This document shows positions 1 to 10,764 of a stretch of 64,000 nucleotides of DNA, piece after piece. The translations under genes were made by a program, and so were the position numbers. Below the pieces are notes generated by a model. That model was not told where the DNA came from. It saw nothing but the letters and a program-made list of their open reading frames with translations, and did not search any database. Position 1 is the first letter of the stretch. Every line of letters starts with the position of its first letter. Source of the stretch: Agarophyton chilense (taxonomy: Eukaryota > Rhodophyta > Florideophyceae > Gracilariales > Gracilariaceae); assembly GCA_030374765.1 (NCBI GenBank), contig JARGXX010000014.1, forward strand, positions 1 to 64,000, written 5' to 3'.

Positions 1-449
1 ACTGCCGAGTGGCACGGATATAAGCTGTAGGATATGAATAAGAAGGAAAAAATAGTGTCACGGGATGTATAGTTTACTGAGCTGAACTGCACGGATGACC
101 CGTTAAACAGTTTTGACAACTCTAACAATGTCGATGTTAAAGTTTCGGGTGAATCTGAGTCAAATGAACTCGAAAACTCTTCCACAGTTATTGATCCGGC
201 ACAAGAGGATCCCTGCACACCAACAACAGCATGTGATGGACCACTCGATCTTGAGACAGCCAAATCCCCAGTGGTAGAACACGTTGCTTCACCTGAACAA
301 GAGACACAGTAATTGCGACGTTACACGCGCGAACGGAGTAAACAAACGTCTTGGTGGCGAGGAACCGCTCTGCTCACTGCCAGTGACGACATTCCCCCGT
401 CATGTCGTGATGCAATGTCACGTGCCGATTCAAAGGCATGGACAAAAGC
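1..449 (+). pseudogene. Ty1/copia polyprotein fragment (integrase C-terminus to start of RT)
   Basis: One frame (frame 1) reads through the first 450 bases with three stops (28-30, 79-81, 313-315). It begins with the copia-specific integrase tail, seen as GYKL followed shortly by KIVSRDV and F, which fits the family pattern of 'Y-L-x-D ... V-SRDV-x-F'. A long acidic Ser/Glu/Asp-rich linker follows, then a basic patch (RRYTRERSK), and then DAMSRADSKAW, which fits the conserved 'EA-x-S-D-x-x-W-x-x-A' start of the copia reverse transcriptase. Order and content match a Ty1/copia pol polyprotein. The frame ends abruptly at 449, where repeat unit A begins. The element continues to the left of the window. 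Family assignment is firm; it is certainly inactive. Confidence 0.8.
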
Positions 450-1030
450 ATTCAAAGGTCTTCTCTGAATCATCATATTCATTAATGAAACACCCTATTC
501 ATGGCGCTTTGTTTTTTGCTACAACTATTTATCATTTAACATTATTATCACGGTAGGAGTCTATCGGCCCAGGATATTATCTTGAATATTTATATTGAGG
601 AGTCCAAATTACAGTTGACATCAGCATATCTGACGAATTCGTCAAAAAATCGGAACGAGATATACTTGAAACAACACTTAATCAACCCGTGTATAATAAT
701 TCGTTTTCTTTATCTAATATTTTATTATAATGGTACAGTTTATCATTATAAAGTAGTATTAAAATAAAGATCTAGTTGATTGATGATTGAGTTGATTCAT
801 GATCACAGCAAAACATATTACACAACACTGACAAATCGGACGAATATGTGGACTGGAGATCTACCAAATACCTTTTATTTACATCTACCGAACATCTTAA
901 GGACGTCTATAGGACATCTCAGAAGTCGGACCGACAGTCATGCTACATGCTATATAGTTTAGATGTCCGGAACTAAAATCTTACGGGGTTCTCAAGGATA
1001 TCAATGTGCTTCACGAAGCCCAAACTTGAT
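449..1030 (+). repeat. Segment L, left copy of unit A
   Basis: AT-rich 0.58-kb segment starting CATTCAAAGGTC. It aligns over most of its length with 8211-8762 (right L of A), 27380-27942 and 35389-35940, the within-unit pair being roughly three quarters identical by eye. It ends near the shared GATATCAA..GTGCTTCA block. It contains module M (855-1016). Being shared by both ends of the unit it behaves like a long terminal direct repeat, but lacks LTR termini. Confidence 0.75.
855..1016 (+). repeat. Module M, copy 1
   Basis: About 150-bp block starting GGAGATCTACC, then a run ending GACGTCTA, then GGACATCT, GTCATGC and AGATGTCC. GGACATCT and AGATGTCC are perfect inverted complements around a ~45-base loop, so an RNA hairpin is possible. 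Related blocks lie at about 8593-8746, 8838-8985, 27768-27929, 35771-35923 and 36020-36165. The two that are not inside an L segment (8838 and 36020) sit directly downstream of the right L. Confidence 0.6.
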
Positions 1031-3956
1031 CAACTATTTGTGTACAAAATATGGCCCAGAAAAAGTACTGCATGTGGGTCATCTACTTGTCCCAAATGCG
1101 AACATTAAGAGATGCTCCATATATGAACTTATAAAAGTGAACCAGATGCAATGAAAATGTGTCTCAAAAAAGTGTTAAATTTGATCACGTTCTGATTCAC
1201 AGTTGCCGAAAACTAGGCCACCTCGTTTATTTTTTCTGTTGGAAATATGTTCAGAATCAGGTCTACCAGGTACCAAACAATTTTGTTGGACTCGCGACGA
1301 GATTAAAGCCACATTTAGCTCTCAATTTCTCCAGCCAAAAGACCCAATAAGTCAGCTTATAGCCCAGAACAAGTTCGAATTAACACCGTAAGAGTTCTAA
1401 ACTATTCATATATAGGTAGGTCTGTCCATATGTCGATCAGAACACTACCGCGCCTTGTGGCAAGCCAATATCGACGTCGCATGTAAAATGTAACGATGAA
1501 TTTGCTTTATGGTTAGAAGATCCGCATCAGAGCAGTCAAATAATGAGAATTTCTGCGATTGTTAAAAGAGCTTCGGTGGGCTTAAATCCGTTAGAATTCA
1601 GAGCATAAGAACTGGCACATACTTTCATAAATTCAGAACCACTTTGAACGTGCAAGAGAGATATCAAGTCTTCAAGGGGGTTTAGGAAGTGTGGGTACAC
1701 TTGGCAGTGAGTGATATGCAGTTTAGTTTAAACATTAGTCGTGTAGAGAGTTGGCCACACTTGAGAAAAGAATATATTGATCTGTCCATTGCTGCTTTAG
1801 TAGAAGGATGAACGACATCGATATGGTTGCGGCGCCCTAAGATCTTGAGGGGGAGGAATGGTAGTGTGGTGGCAGACTGTGAAAGAGGAGAAGCATTAGA
1901 ACGTTAGGACTCTGTCGCAGACTGGAATTACGAACTGGTGGACTTGAGAGAATTCGGAATGTTACTTTCTGCTTTCCAGAACATTTGACTGGATCAATAA
2001 TCTTAAACCTAAAAGACACCGACATGAGTTCTGATCACGCAGAGTCGGATCTGCGAAAAAGTCAAAAACATTGGAGAGGAATGGGCCTAATGGACATTAC
2101 GGTGAATCATGCTGTTTCAAGTAGGTAAACTTACATGGTAGAGTTTTGAATTTTGCATTCTTTTCTTCGGAGATCAAGTTGGGCTGTGAAAAGTTCATAG
2201 CGGTGTATCAGTTTCAAACGGTGGCCCTCTGCAACGAGATATCGAAGGAAACGGAAGAAGTATATGTTTTGGGGAGTACTAGGCGCGCATGAGAGATTTT
2301 GCAATGTGAATTATATAAAGAGTGAGTCATAGGAAAACTTCGAAACCATACCAAGATCCAAAGAAATAGAACGACCGAAAACAAAGTGGTATGTCGCGCC
2401 ATACGCAGGTTTAAAATAAACCTCTGGCATTGCGCACAGTAAGTTAAATTATTATCTAGTAACCTACCCACACAAAAACAAACACAAACAGAGAAGATGA
2501 ACTACCTGAAAAAAAAGTATGCAAAAGGATTCTAACCGCTTAAGAGGCATATGAATCAAATTAATTCACATAAGTCGGCCCCGAAGGGAAGGGGCAGCAG
2601 AAGAATTTTTGATGCGAGAATGGACGAGCTTGATGTCTGTGTAACAGATGCTCTTACGGTTGACGTTGCGGTTTCTGTTCTCGGAGTGCCTTGATTTCAG
2701 GCTACGTGGCTGATGACAGGTACAACCATGGTTTTCGTCTGCGGCTTCCAAGTGAGAATTGCTCGAGCCTGTGTTACCGTTTTGGTCATCCGAGTCTTCT
2801 AGATATGCTTCGAGTGTCCACGCTATGCAGAATTGTTTCGATGAGGAAACCTGTCCAAAATTCCTACGTCTGACTCAGGTAAAAAGAATTGACGGATAGC
2901 ATCGGTTGAGTTCGTCCATTTGCCTTCGTAGGTGCACTTTTTCAAGCATGCGGGTCTTCCAAGATACGCTCGCTAACCCTTCCAGACGAACATTTGTCAC
3001 GAATTTTCTTCGTCTTTTCAGCCGTAGCATCTTTCGTGTCTCTTTGAATGTTTTTTTGATGAACTCCGTCATAACCCAGCCATTTTGTTCATGCGCAGTG
3101 CTTTGATTCGTTAAAGAGAAAGACGTCACTCAGCTTGAGAAGCTGAACGACGAATACGTACAACAGCGATCCTCATAATAGTTCCTTCTCCGAGCTCGGA
3201 TAACTCATAAGGTTTCCTTAATGGACTTTAATAAAGTTTTCAATTTCTTTTCTGATGCTTACGCTGTTGGAAGATTTGATTAGAAGATGATAAGGGCCAT
3301 AAAGAAGGATTTTCATCTTTCACAACCGTCACCAAATATAGCCAGAAATAAGCTGTGATGGAGAGTTCATGGAGGAAGCCGCATATATGTCTCTCTTCAG
3401 CAACCCTCGTCACATTTTTTATGCCGTAGTAGTACTCAAATGCACATTGTTCTGGTAGGACGCTATATGTAAAGGATTTCGGTTCGAGTTATTTTCATTT
3501 TGTTTTTCTGGGAACTGAGAAGAACATCGGTTACGTGTCATCATCGCAGAAAGACAAACCGTTTACCGAAGTGTAAACCTTGACAGTGTTCTCTGAGGGT
3601 TTTCAACAAGTCTGCACAACGCTGACCTAATTTTGTCTCCAAACTTCCACAATACAAACTCAGATTGTTGTTCATCCTCATGACCACTGTTTGTGGCCTC
3701 TCTAAGATTTATAGGTGTTCCTCGAATAAGTGCCCAACTAAAATGTTTACACGATATAGGCATCGGCGTTTTAGCTCTTTTCCTCCATAGACTAATTTTC
3801 CTCAAGCCTCAGCCACATATCATTGGCACATTGAGAGATGTTTCATATATCAGTTGCAAATGTCCCTGCCTTCAAAGAAAAATGGTCTCAAGACAGAAAC
3901 CGATGAAGCATTTAGCAGTTGGCAAGTGCCTCGCCCTGGAATCACGTCTTTGCTGA
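1031..3956. other. Body of unit A, left part; no recognisable gene
   Basis: Only short ORFs below 90 codons on either strand. One small basic minus-strand reading (3129-2875, containing KKTFKETRK) is also open in copy B (30284-30087), but nothing identifies it. No tRNA, rRNA or transposase motif seen. Confidence 0.6.
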
Positions 3957-4274
3957 ATCCTACCATCTCAAAAGCTCATTTATGATGCTCCACAACCAGA
4001 ACGTCTTCGGGAAGTTGTGAGATATAAAAGTAGTATCGATTCGAGAATCCTGTCAGATACCAAGAATCAAGGTTACATGGACCTAAACAAACTATCTACT
4101 TCATCTTCTACAGCATCTTTCGCGAGCGACCTTTCATGTGGGGAAACTAAACATGTAGGATACTGGAGTGAGGAAAGCAGAGTTTCGGGTAGCATAGTTT
4201 CCGGAAATTCAGATTTGGTCCGGCCCAGTTCGAGTTCTATCGGCAGGGAAAACAGGTCATGTATGTGTACATAG
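3957..4274 (+). other. Ser-rich reading frame shared by three repeat copies
   Basis: Open frame of about 105 codons without a clear own start. It contains a Ser/Thr-rich stretch around NKLSTSSS. The same frame is open at 31168-31485 in copy B and, diverged, at about 16660-16809 in copy C, where INKLSTSS is kept. After the stop the frame continues with SGLEYQQAGFDAP and GEATPYKG, matched in C by SGLGYE..FD and GEAPLYEG. Conservation of amino-acid spacing across an old copy hints at former coding on the plus strand. No domain is recognised, and simple conservation of the DNA repeat is an equally good explanation. Confidence 0.3.
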
Positions 4275-6673
4275 AGGCGTGCAAGTCGTTCGGGACTTGA
4301 ATATCAGCAAGCTGGTTTTGATGCCCCTGTAAAGAAATACATTGGAGAAGCTACACCATACAAAGGCTTTCTTTCCTCAGAAAGATACGGAAAGGCTTTC
4401 TGCGACCAGAAATGCTGCATTCTTTTTGCGTGTCTCCTATAACTTGTGAAAACCAAATTAACTTCAAGAAAAAGACGCTGCAAAACTTCTCTCGATATCC
4501 AGCTAGAAATGAGATTGTGCTAATTTCAAACCTGTCAATGTACATGGCGATCTTTTTATAGGCCGATTTGAAAACTACAGGCAAACAAAGGCTTGGGTAT
4601 GCTTCGATCTATACTCAGGACATAGTTCCCTCGATTTACCAGTCGCATGCGTAAGGTACAGGATCTCCTGTTGTACGGCGGGTGAAGGCATCTTAGTGCT
4701 CAGAAAGAACAACAATGTAACCGCCACAGTTGCGTGCCCAAAGAGCTTTCTGTTCTACCCGTTCAGATTGTTTTGTCTATTGTTGAGAACTGCCCGGTAA
4801 AACGGATATGTGCATATGAGATCCTCCAATCATATTTGAGTTACATCTTCTTTCTCCAATGACCACAAGGAAGTGTTTTGTTCCCAGATATGGACCTTTC
4901 ATAAGCATCACCGTTTCCCTTGTTATTTAACGAATTTAAATAAGCAGAATCAAGAGTCCTAGAACTGTTACACTCCGCATTTTACCATTCTTCATTTTAA
5001 TAACGGGCGAAAATCCGCTTCCTATATCGAAATGTCCGCTTCTTCGAATGGTCTTCGTAAAAGGGAACTTCTTTTTTTTCTAGCAAGAATGGTTTTGCAG
5101 CAGTTCTGCGCATATACTGCCTCCTCCAGGCGTTTGAAGAAACCGTTAAATCGAGAAGAATCTTCCAGATTCTATGATAATAGCAGGAAACAGAGAATCC
5201 AAGGGCAGCCATACACAGCCAACCAGGCGCAGGCAACCATTTCGTGAGGATGAAGTGCTCATCCCAGACTTGAAACGGAGCAGTTTGGTGCAAGGACCAT
5301 ACTTCTTCCAATTCCAAGGACGCTTCTGGCGAGTATGGATTCTTTGGAGAGCACCGAAATCTCCACAACAGAAACCGGGACTTCCCGTGGGATCCCGTTT
5401 ATTCTTAACAGGGAGGGAGCGAAACATAGTGTACCGCTCGACCAGCTCTTCAGCGTCTACAAGGGAGGCGGAATACAGCTTTTGGGGTGGTCTGGTAGGA
5501 TGTCGGTGTCAACTACTTGAGTGGCTTCGGCTCTTCAGCTGCGTAGACCCAATTTATATACAGGTGCGAAACAAATGGGTTTTCTCTCCTTGCCAACAAT
5601 TTGTCCACCTCTGGGAAATTGCGCACTAGTCGGAAGTGGTTCGGTACCTGGTAGAAGAGAACGATTTTCCTAGTTCCAAGTATTTGTATCGATATCTTGA
5701 TACAGGAGCGAAATGGTTAGCGCAGCTGACCGCAGCGCTTCGAAGTTGCAAGACCATTTGTATTATCCACCTCAAAGGTAAATGAAAACACCAACGACAG
5801 AGTTCGGATGGCGTACGTGTCCTTGAGCTTTAACGAAAAGGTGGTAGAGCTGGAAGACCCGTTGAGCGGAAAGCGGGCTAGAAGGACATTAATCGAAGAT
5901 GATACTCGGTGTGGACTGGAAACGCAGACCTTTTTCGTAAAACGGAGTCAATCGCAGAAAAAGCCGATTATCTAATCGGCGTAGAAACACAGACATGGGG
6001 TCATCATTGTTCGAAAGCATCACGCAGGGCTCTTTAGCGGTGCCGGATGTGCTCGAAAAAGAAGACACGACAATCAATCCTAACTTGGCGAGAGCTGGAC
6101 AAATGTTCGACACAATTAGCTGGATTCATTCAGGTCAAACGTTATGCCCCATTAAGAAGTGCTGGAAATAGTTCTTAGAAGTGGGTTTAGTTTTCAACAC
6201 TGGAAAGCTCATAATCACTTCGCTATACCTTTGTCACAGAGTACTTGTTTCACTACTTTGTAGGGGATGTACACGTCTATTTCTGCTTGAAGCAGAAGTT
6301 CAAAGAATAATCCTAATGCGTCATATAAGAGATGCCTTATCAAAAGGCAAGTTCTGATTCATAGTTACCATCTAAGAATAGGTTTTGTTGAGCTTTTTCG
6401 AGATATATTGTTTATCAAGCTTCTTTCTTTTGTGAATTTTCTTTTCTTTTCTGCACATTGGGTCGGATTTAGTCAAAAGATTTGAAGGGTTTCGAGGTTG
6501 TACGTTTTTTCTTCTACTTCCTGCTTCCATAGATTGATTTCTTCGTATTAGATTTTTCAACTACGAGGACTTCGCCATCTACCTGGCATTTATTGACTAA
6601 AAAGGCATTTCATTTTCGCTTTGGGTTGAAATACGTTAAAAACTAAAACGGGACTTAAAAGTAATAATTGTCT
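4275..6673 (+). pseudogene. Body of unit A with broken equivalent of the 208-aa ORF of copy B
   Basis: The stretch about 5780-6350 is colinear with the intact 208-codon ORF 32932-33558 of copy B. In A the run of A's at 5958-5962 has five bases against four in B, which breaks the frame after KRSQSQK. Further down A again reads RRNTDMGSSLFESI as in B. About 30 bases near 4955-4985 are present in A and missing in B. About 1.6 kb of this part (roughly 4975-6595) is absent from copy C. No known family recognised. Confidence 0.4.
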
Positions 6674-6991
6674 CTAAGCCAGCAAAGAAATGATTAAGTT
6701 TGGGCTGCCAATGTCTTCTTTTTGCTGGCTTTGTGTTTGGACAGTCAATTCGGGGCAGAGACGGAAACTTCCATGCAAACCCATCAATACTTCGCATCTT
6801 TGATTTTTGTCCTTGCACTCGAATCTCAAATCAATCACAATCATCCAAAATGGCATTCTCGAGTCTTTTAATAGTCTTGCTTGTGTCATACGAGTGCCAA
6901 AGTCGCTGAAAGAGATGATGGAGCCATCGCCGCCAAGCGAACTGTGAAAGGGCTGGAACGGAACGAAGGCGAGATTTGTCCGCTTGCACAT
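6674..6991 (-). other. 105-codon ORF conserved in the three repeat copies
   Basis: Minus-strand ORF of 105 codons. The equivalent is open in B (34169-33873) and partly in C (18000-17728). On the plus strand the same DNA holds a short ATG frame (6850-6909: MAFSSLLIVLLV, signal-peptide-like, 19 residues) and a following open frame beginning AKVAERDDG that runs into the solo LTR at 7011. A-to-C differences are spread over all codon positions on either strand by eye, so there is no sign of selection for either reading. Treat as non-coding unless transcripts say otherwise. Confidence 0.25.
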
Positions 6992-7010
6992 GGTACAGCT
7001 TTGGCGTTTA

Positions 7011-7456
7011 TCTGAAGGAGCGATGACAACGGTTGAGCTCTGTGAGCCGCCGGGCCCTGAGGTATCTCACAGACGACACGTGGACGGGTCGACCTCAGGT
7101 GGACTCATGTAGATTATTAAATTATTTTAATTAGTGTAATAGTTTAGCATTACAGTGCCAGGGAGATCCCAGCGCCTCGCCAGTACTATGTACTTGGCTC
7201 GAGTGGCGCTTCTCCCTTAAAGCACGGTAAGTACCGTTAGGGTACTAATCAACCCCCTTTGGTATATTAGTTCCGCCCTTTGGTCTTCAAACCGTCGTTT
7301 TCGTAGCTCCAACCTGTAGGACTACGCAGTAAACGCCAGCCCATTGCACCGAGTACTCTGGGAGGGCCGCCGTCAACGATTCGAACCTTAGGATCTGCTC
7401 TAGCACACTACCACCCGTCGAGACCTGTACGCTATCCCAGCGGTCATTTCGTTACA
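7011..7456 (+). mobile_element. Solo LTR of a Ty3/gypsy family in unit A
   Basis: 446 bp beginning TCTGAAGGAGCG and ending TTTCGTTACA, flanked by the direct repeat GTTTA (7006-7010 and 7457-7461). Copy C has the uninterrupted site (GGCGTTTACGAACG, GTTTA at 18008-18012), so this is a genuine insertion with a 5-bp target duplication. The end and a central block (CACGTGGAC, GGGAGATCCCAGCGCC) match the LTR of the minus-strand gypsy element at 57003-56772, which is followed by a primer-binding site. The 5' terminus TC-TG is slightly non-canonical. The same insertion is present in B at 34189-34634, so it predates the A/B duplication. Confidence 0.85.
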
Positions 7457-7461
7457 GTTTA

Positions 7462-8210
7462 CGAACGATACAGGTGGGGCTGCAACGAAGTCTGCTCCAT
7501 TCTCAAGACTTATGTAATGTTCTTAGCTCAAGGGCAAAAAGTGTTCTGATACGAGAAAATTAGAAACCATGAAGCAAGAAGCATACAGCCGTTAAGATTT
7601 ATTGCGATATATTCATCAGATATTCTGCTGCAATCCACATATTAAACTGGTCGTCTGTGATGCATATTCTTGACCAAAACCTGGACCGAAAGCTCGCCCA
7701 TTGCAAATTGGAGGCATGAATGTGGTTGAGGCAAGGGGAACAAAAGCGATTACTTCTGCTGCTTCATCTTCTAATGACGTCAACATAGTTTGATGTTGGC
7801 TTGGTAAGATTTTGAAGGCGTGAGGATAATATTCTTTTGGGCAAGACGCCTGATATCGTGTCTTAAATGGGGCAATGTTTGCTGCACAAACATCATGCGA
7901 CCTTTAAGTTTGGGCCCCAGACGTAGGGCTGGCTTGATTGTCGACGTTTTGTAGTACAAGGAACTTTCGTGTACACGGAAATTCTATATGGATTGGACTG
8001 TTTTTATTCTGTCCAGTCCAACCGTCGTATTACCACGTCCTCGCAGTCGTTGTCGAAACCAAAAACAGCGATAAACTGTAACTTATCCAAGTACAGGGTA
8101 GAGAACCCTGCTGTTGGCTCACCAACAGCTCGGCACATGTTCTGAACCGACACATGGCGGTGGCCTCAGTCCTTCTAATTCGATTGGAACTCCTCATCGT
8201 TGTCAAGAAA
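7462..8210. other. Body of unit A, right end; no recognisable gene
   Basis: Colinear with 34640-35388 in B and 18013-18850 in C. No ORF with a recognisable domain. A short inverted repeat (TTGGACTG..CAGTCCAA, about 7993-8024) is kept in B but lost in C. Confidence 0.55.
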
Positions 8211-8762
8211 CAATCAAAGGTCTTTCATCGATCTTCAGATTCATTAATGTATTACATTCACGGCGCTTTGCTTTTTGCTATAACTATTTATAACTTAACA
8301 TTATTATTACGGTAGGAGTCTATCGGGGCAGGATATTAATTTGAATCTTAATATTGAGGAGTTCGGATCAAAGTTGACATCTGCCTATATGACGTAATGG
8401 TCAATAAATTAAAAGGAGGGATACTTGAAACATTAATTAATCCACCTGAATGTTAAGAATATATTATAATGTTAGAGTTTATAATTATAAAGTCTTATTA
8501 GAATAAGGACCCACGTGATTGATGGTTTAATTGATTGATAATGTAAGCGAAATCACAATAGACATCATTAGGAAAGAAAAGGGATATGGGCTGGAGATCT
8601 ACCGAATAACTTTTATTAACCTCTTCTAAATATCTTAAAGACGTCTACAGGACATCTCGAAAGTCCAACTGATTGTCATGCCATGTATTTGAGATGTCTG
8701 AAACCAAAATCTAACGGGTTTCTCGAGGATATCAATCTGGTTCATAGGGCACAGGCTTGTAC
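8211..8762 (+). repeat. Segment L, right copy of unit A
   Basis: Starts CAATCAAAGGTC after GTCAAGAAA and aligns with the left L at 449 to about the GATATCAA block. At this same boundary the copia-like element is inserted between copies C and B (18850/27380). Contains module M (8593-8746); a further M-like block follows at 8838-8985. Confidence 0.7.
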
Positions 8763-9113
8763 AAGTAGAGACGGCCGTCTTTAATAGACTGCTTGACTGC
8801 ACCATAATAATATATTCCTAAGATGTGATTAAACAATTTTACTTTAGATACATCTTACTAGTATCTCCCGAATATCTTGAGGACGTCTATTAGAACATCA
8901 CGGATGTCTTAATGAGAGTCATGCTGTGTACATCAAATGTCTGGAATGAAATGCTGAGGGAGTTCTCTAGGCTGTCACTGTGTAATGGAATAGAATGGCC
9001 TATAATCGTGCAGCTCATTCATTTCCATATATCGACTTTTGAATACGAAAACCTTTTCAGGGAATATACGACGAGCGTGAGGCTTTCTGTTGTTGTTTAG
9101 TAATCATTTTTTC

Positions 9114-9684
9114 TTACAGATTGTCGAAGACGTAAACGCTATTCTGTAGTTTCTGTGTAAACCTTTTATGGGCTTCTTCCTTTGTAATGGCATTGAACGT
9201 TGTTTCCAGGGAAGCCACGCTAGTATGGAGACTTGCCGGATCAAAGCTCAAGTATGGGCGTTGCACGTCGCCCCAAACAACGCGGAGTGCTCTTTGAAGG
9301 TTTCTTGGTTGATCTTTGCTTTGAAGTTTTGTACCAGGCACCATCAACAGGGTTGGAGTGGTTCAAATCTAAAGTTGTAGTCCACCAGAACCGAATTATA
9401 TCGTTTCACCAGCATTTCATATTTCTTTCGATCACCTCTGCCGACCCGGGCATTAAGTTGGCTTCGTTCCGAGGAACTCTGTAAACATTACAGAAGTCTT
9501 TCGGTCGAAAGTGGGCCACAATGCAACATGGGAAGTAATCGTAGAAGTGCTTTTTGTCCTCTTTCTCCAACATCTTTCCTCCTTCATTCCTTTGAAAAGA
9601 GGAAATGTATATGAGATCACTGATGAAAAGCAGTGAATTCTTTATCTTGACGTCCTGTTCCGGAGAGGCACTGTGATATGCCAT
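9114..9684 (-). pseudogene. Unknown gene fragment, conserved in A and B (minus strand)
   Basis: Two ORFs in different frames, 9684-9406 and 9347-9114, look like parts of one broken reading. The first contains YISSFQRNEGGKML, a CC pair, RFRPKDFC and YRVPRNEANLMPGSAEVIERN. The second contains FDPASLHTSVASLE. Both are also present in copy B (36847-36560 and 36525-36292) with similar interruption. Identity between A and B stops at about 9655/36835, inside the first ORF. The sequence has the composition of real protein and may be part of a transposon-encoded or host protein, but I do not recognise the family. Confidence 0.45.
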
Positions 9685-9756
9685 AAATGTTCCAAAGATA
9701 TTTAAGATTACATCGATTTTGAAGTCAACTTAAAACAATTTTGAAGGCAAAATGAT

Positions 9757-10026
9757 GTGCACTGGATCTACAGAAAATACGCAAAAGATTACCTCAAATT
9801 ATGTACTGTGGATGTACACGGTATCTACAATGGACGCTCTATTGATGTGAAGATGATGACCGACAATGTGTGCATTGGATGCGCAGCAGTTTCCTACGTC
9901 CGTGAAAATAATATGTTCTTGAGATACCCTTACAATGCCCGTCTCGGCATCAAGATCATCCAATCAAAGTTGATTATATTTGAACTCGCAGCCAATTCTG
10001 TTTGGCAAATATTATTTGGCATTTGA
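9757..10026 (+). CDS. Hypothetical 89-aa ORF
   Basis: Open frame from ATG to TGA with a protein-like composition (MHWIYRKYAKDYLKL, then a Cys pair and hydrophobic end). It lies between the right end of unit A and the CACTA remnant, and has no counterpart next to copy B. No family recognised, and an ORF of this length can arise by chance in this AT-rich DNA. Confidence 0.2.
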   Translation: MHWIYRKYAKDYLKLCTVDVHGIYNGRSIDVKMMTDNVCIGCAAVSYVRENNMFLRYPYNARLGIKIIQSKLIIFELAANSVWQILFGI

Positions 10027-10210
10027 TGCCATTGCAACTTGAACATGGAATGTAGATAACAAGTGCAGTTGGCCTCCAAACACTGCTCTTTCACAATGTG
10101 CTGTCCATTTCGTATCCATTATCTCGTATTTCTTCGTCACAACCTGTCAAACTCAATGTTAGTTTTCCTCGCACATCGGCGCACCTTTATCAATGACTCT
10201 CCACTGCTCA

Positions 10211-10764
10211 TCACGAATGCGTTTCTCCTGCGACTCCTCGTAAACGCCCTTGTCTTCCAGTTCCATCAACAATACTTTCACCCACAGAATCGAAGAAGGT
10301 TCGACGGCCGTTTAACTCCAGGAAACGATGTTTCTCTTGATACAAGAAAGGTCCTCGATAGTTTTTTTTGTGTCTCGAATGGTACCCCTCCGCTGTGCTC
10401 CATTTAAGCGGGTGTACAACCGCCCTGTGATGCGGTCGAACAAGATTCCGTACATCTAATAGAACCTTGAACTTTGGTAGGTTCTGGAGAATGTTACTTG
10501 CTCCATTGGCGTTTGGTACGAGACGTTGACCACCCAAAGCTCATGTATGACCCTATAATACATGTTGAACGGTTGAACTTCAGAACCATCACAGTTTCGT
10601 ACGTCATCCGAGTCTTCAGGCTCGACATGTGCTGCCACACACCATCGCTGTCGGGCTTTATGCATACCCTGTCTTTCAAGACGGAAAAATACAGCCAAAC
10701 ACTCTATTTCAAGAGAGGCATCATCGCCTGACGCTGTGATTGACGGGAACAAGTCCCAACTCAC
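10211..10764 (-). pseudogene. Probable C-terminal part of the CACTA element coding region
   Basis: Two overlapping minus ORFs (10764-10456 and 10537-10211) directly follow the Tnp2 pseudogene in the same direction. They contain a run AVFFRLERQG..VAAHVEPEDSDDV and, in the next frame, KFKVLLDVRNLVRPHHRAVVHPLKW. Position after the transposase core fits the poorly conserved C-terminal region of CACTA transposases, but there is no diagnostic motif, so the link is by context. Confidence 0.35.

Larger units (their letters stand above)
449..9655 (+). repeat. Repeat unit copy A (L segment, body, L segment, tail)
   Basis: This 9.2-kb segment recurs in the same orientation at 27380-36835 (copy B), by eye with about 19 of 20 bases identical, and in shorter, more diverged form at 16540-18850 (copy C). 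It starts with segment L (449-1030), continues through a body without recognisable protein domains, and carries a diverged second L (8211-8762) followed by about 0.9 kb of tail. On the right, A and B part company inside a minus-strand reading frame. Flanks differ: copia coding sequence on the left of A, a copia LTR on the left of B. No terminal inverted repeats or TG/CA ends are seen, so it is not a standard LTR or TIR element. Confidence 0.85.

Noticed and set aside
5174..5629. 151-codon plus ORF and overlapping minus ORFs in unit A
   Set aside because: Several frames are open at once; copy B keeps a different, shorter set, and no frame shows a recognisable domain.
7380..7450. tRNA-like sequence on the minus strand with a GGTTCGAATC B-box and an A-box-like TAGCGTACAGG
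   Set aside because: Stems do not pair properly, and the sequence is the end of the gypsy LTR, whose copy at 56770-56840 lacks the B-box context.
449..8762. Unit A as a conventional LTR retrotransposon
   Set aside because: Segment L lacks TG/CA ends, no PBS or polypurine tract adjoins it, and no gag/pol domain is found in the body.
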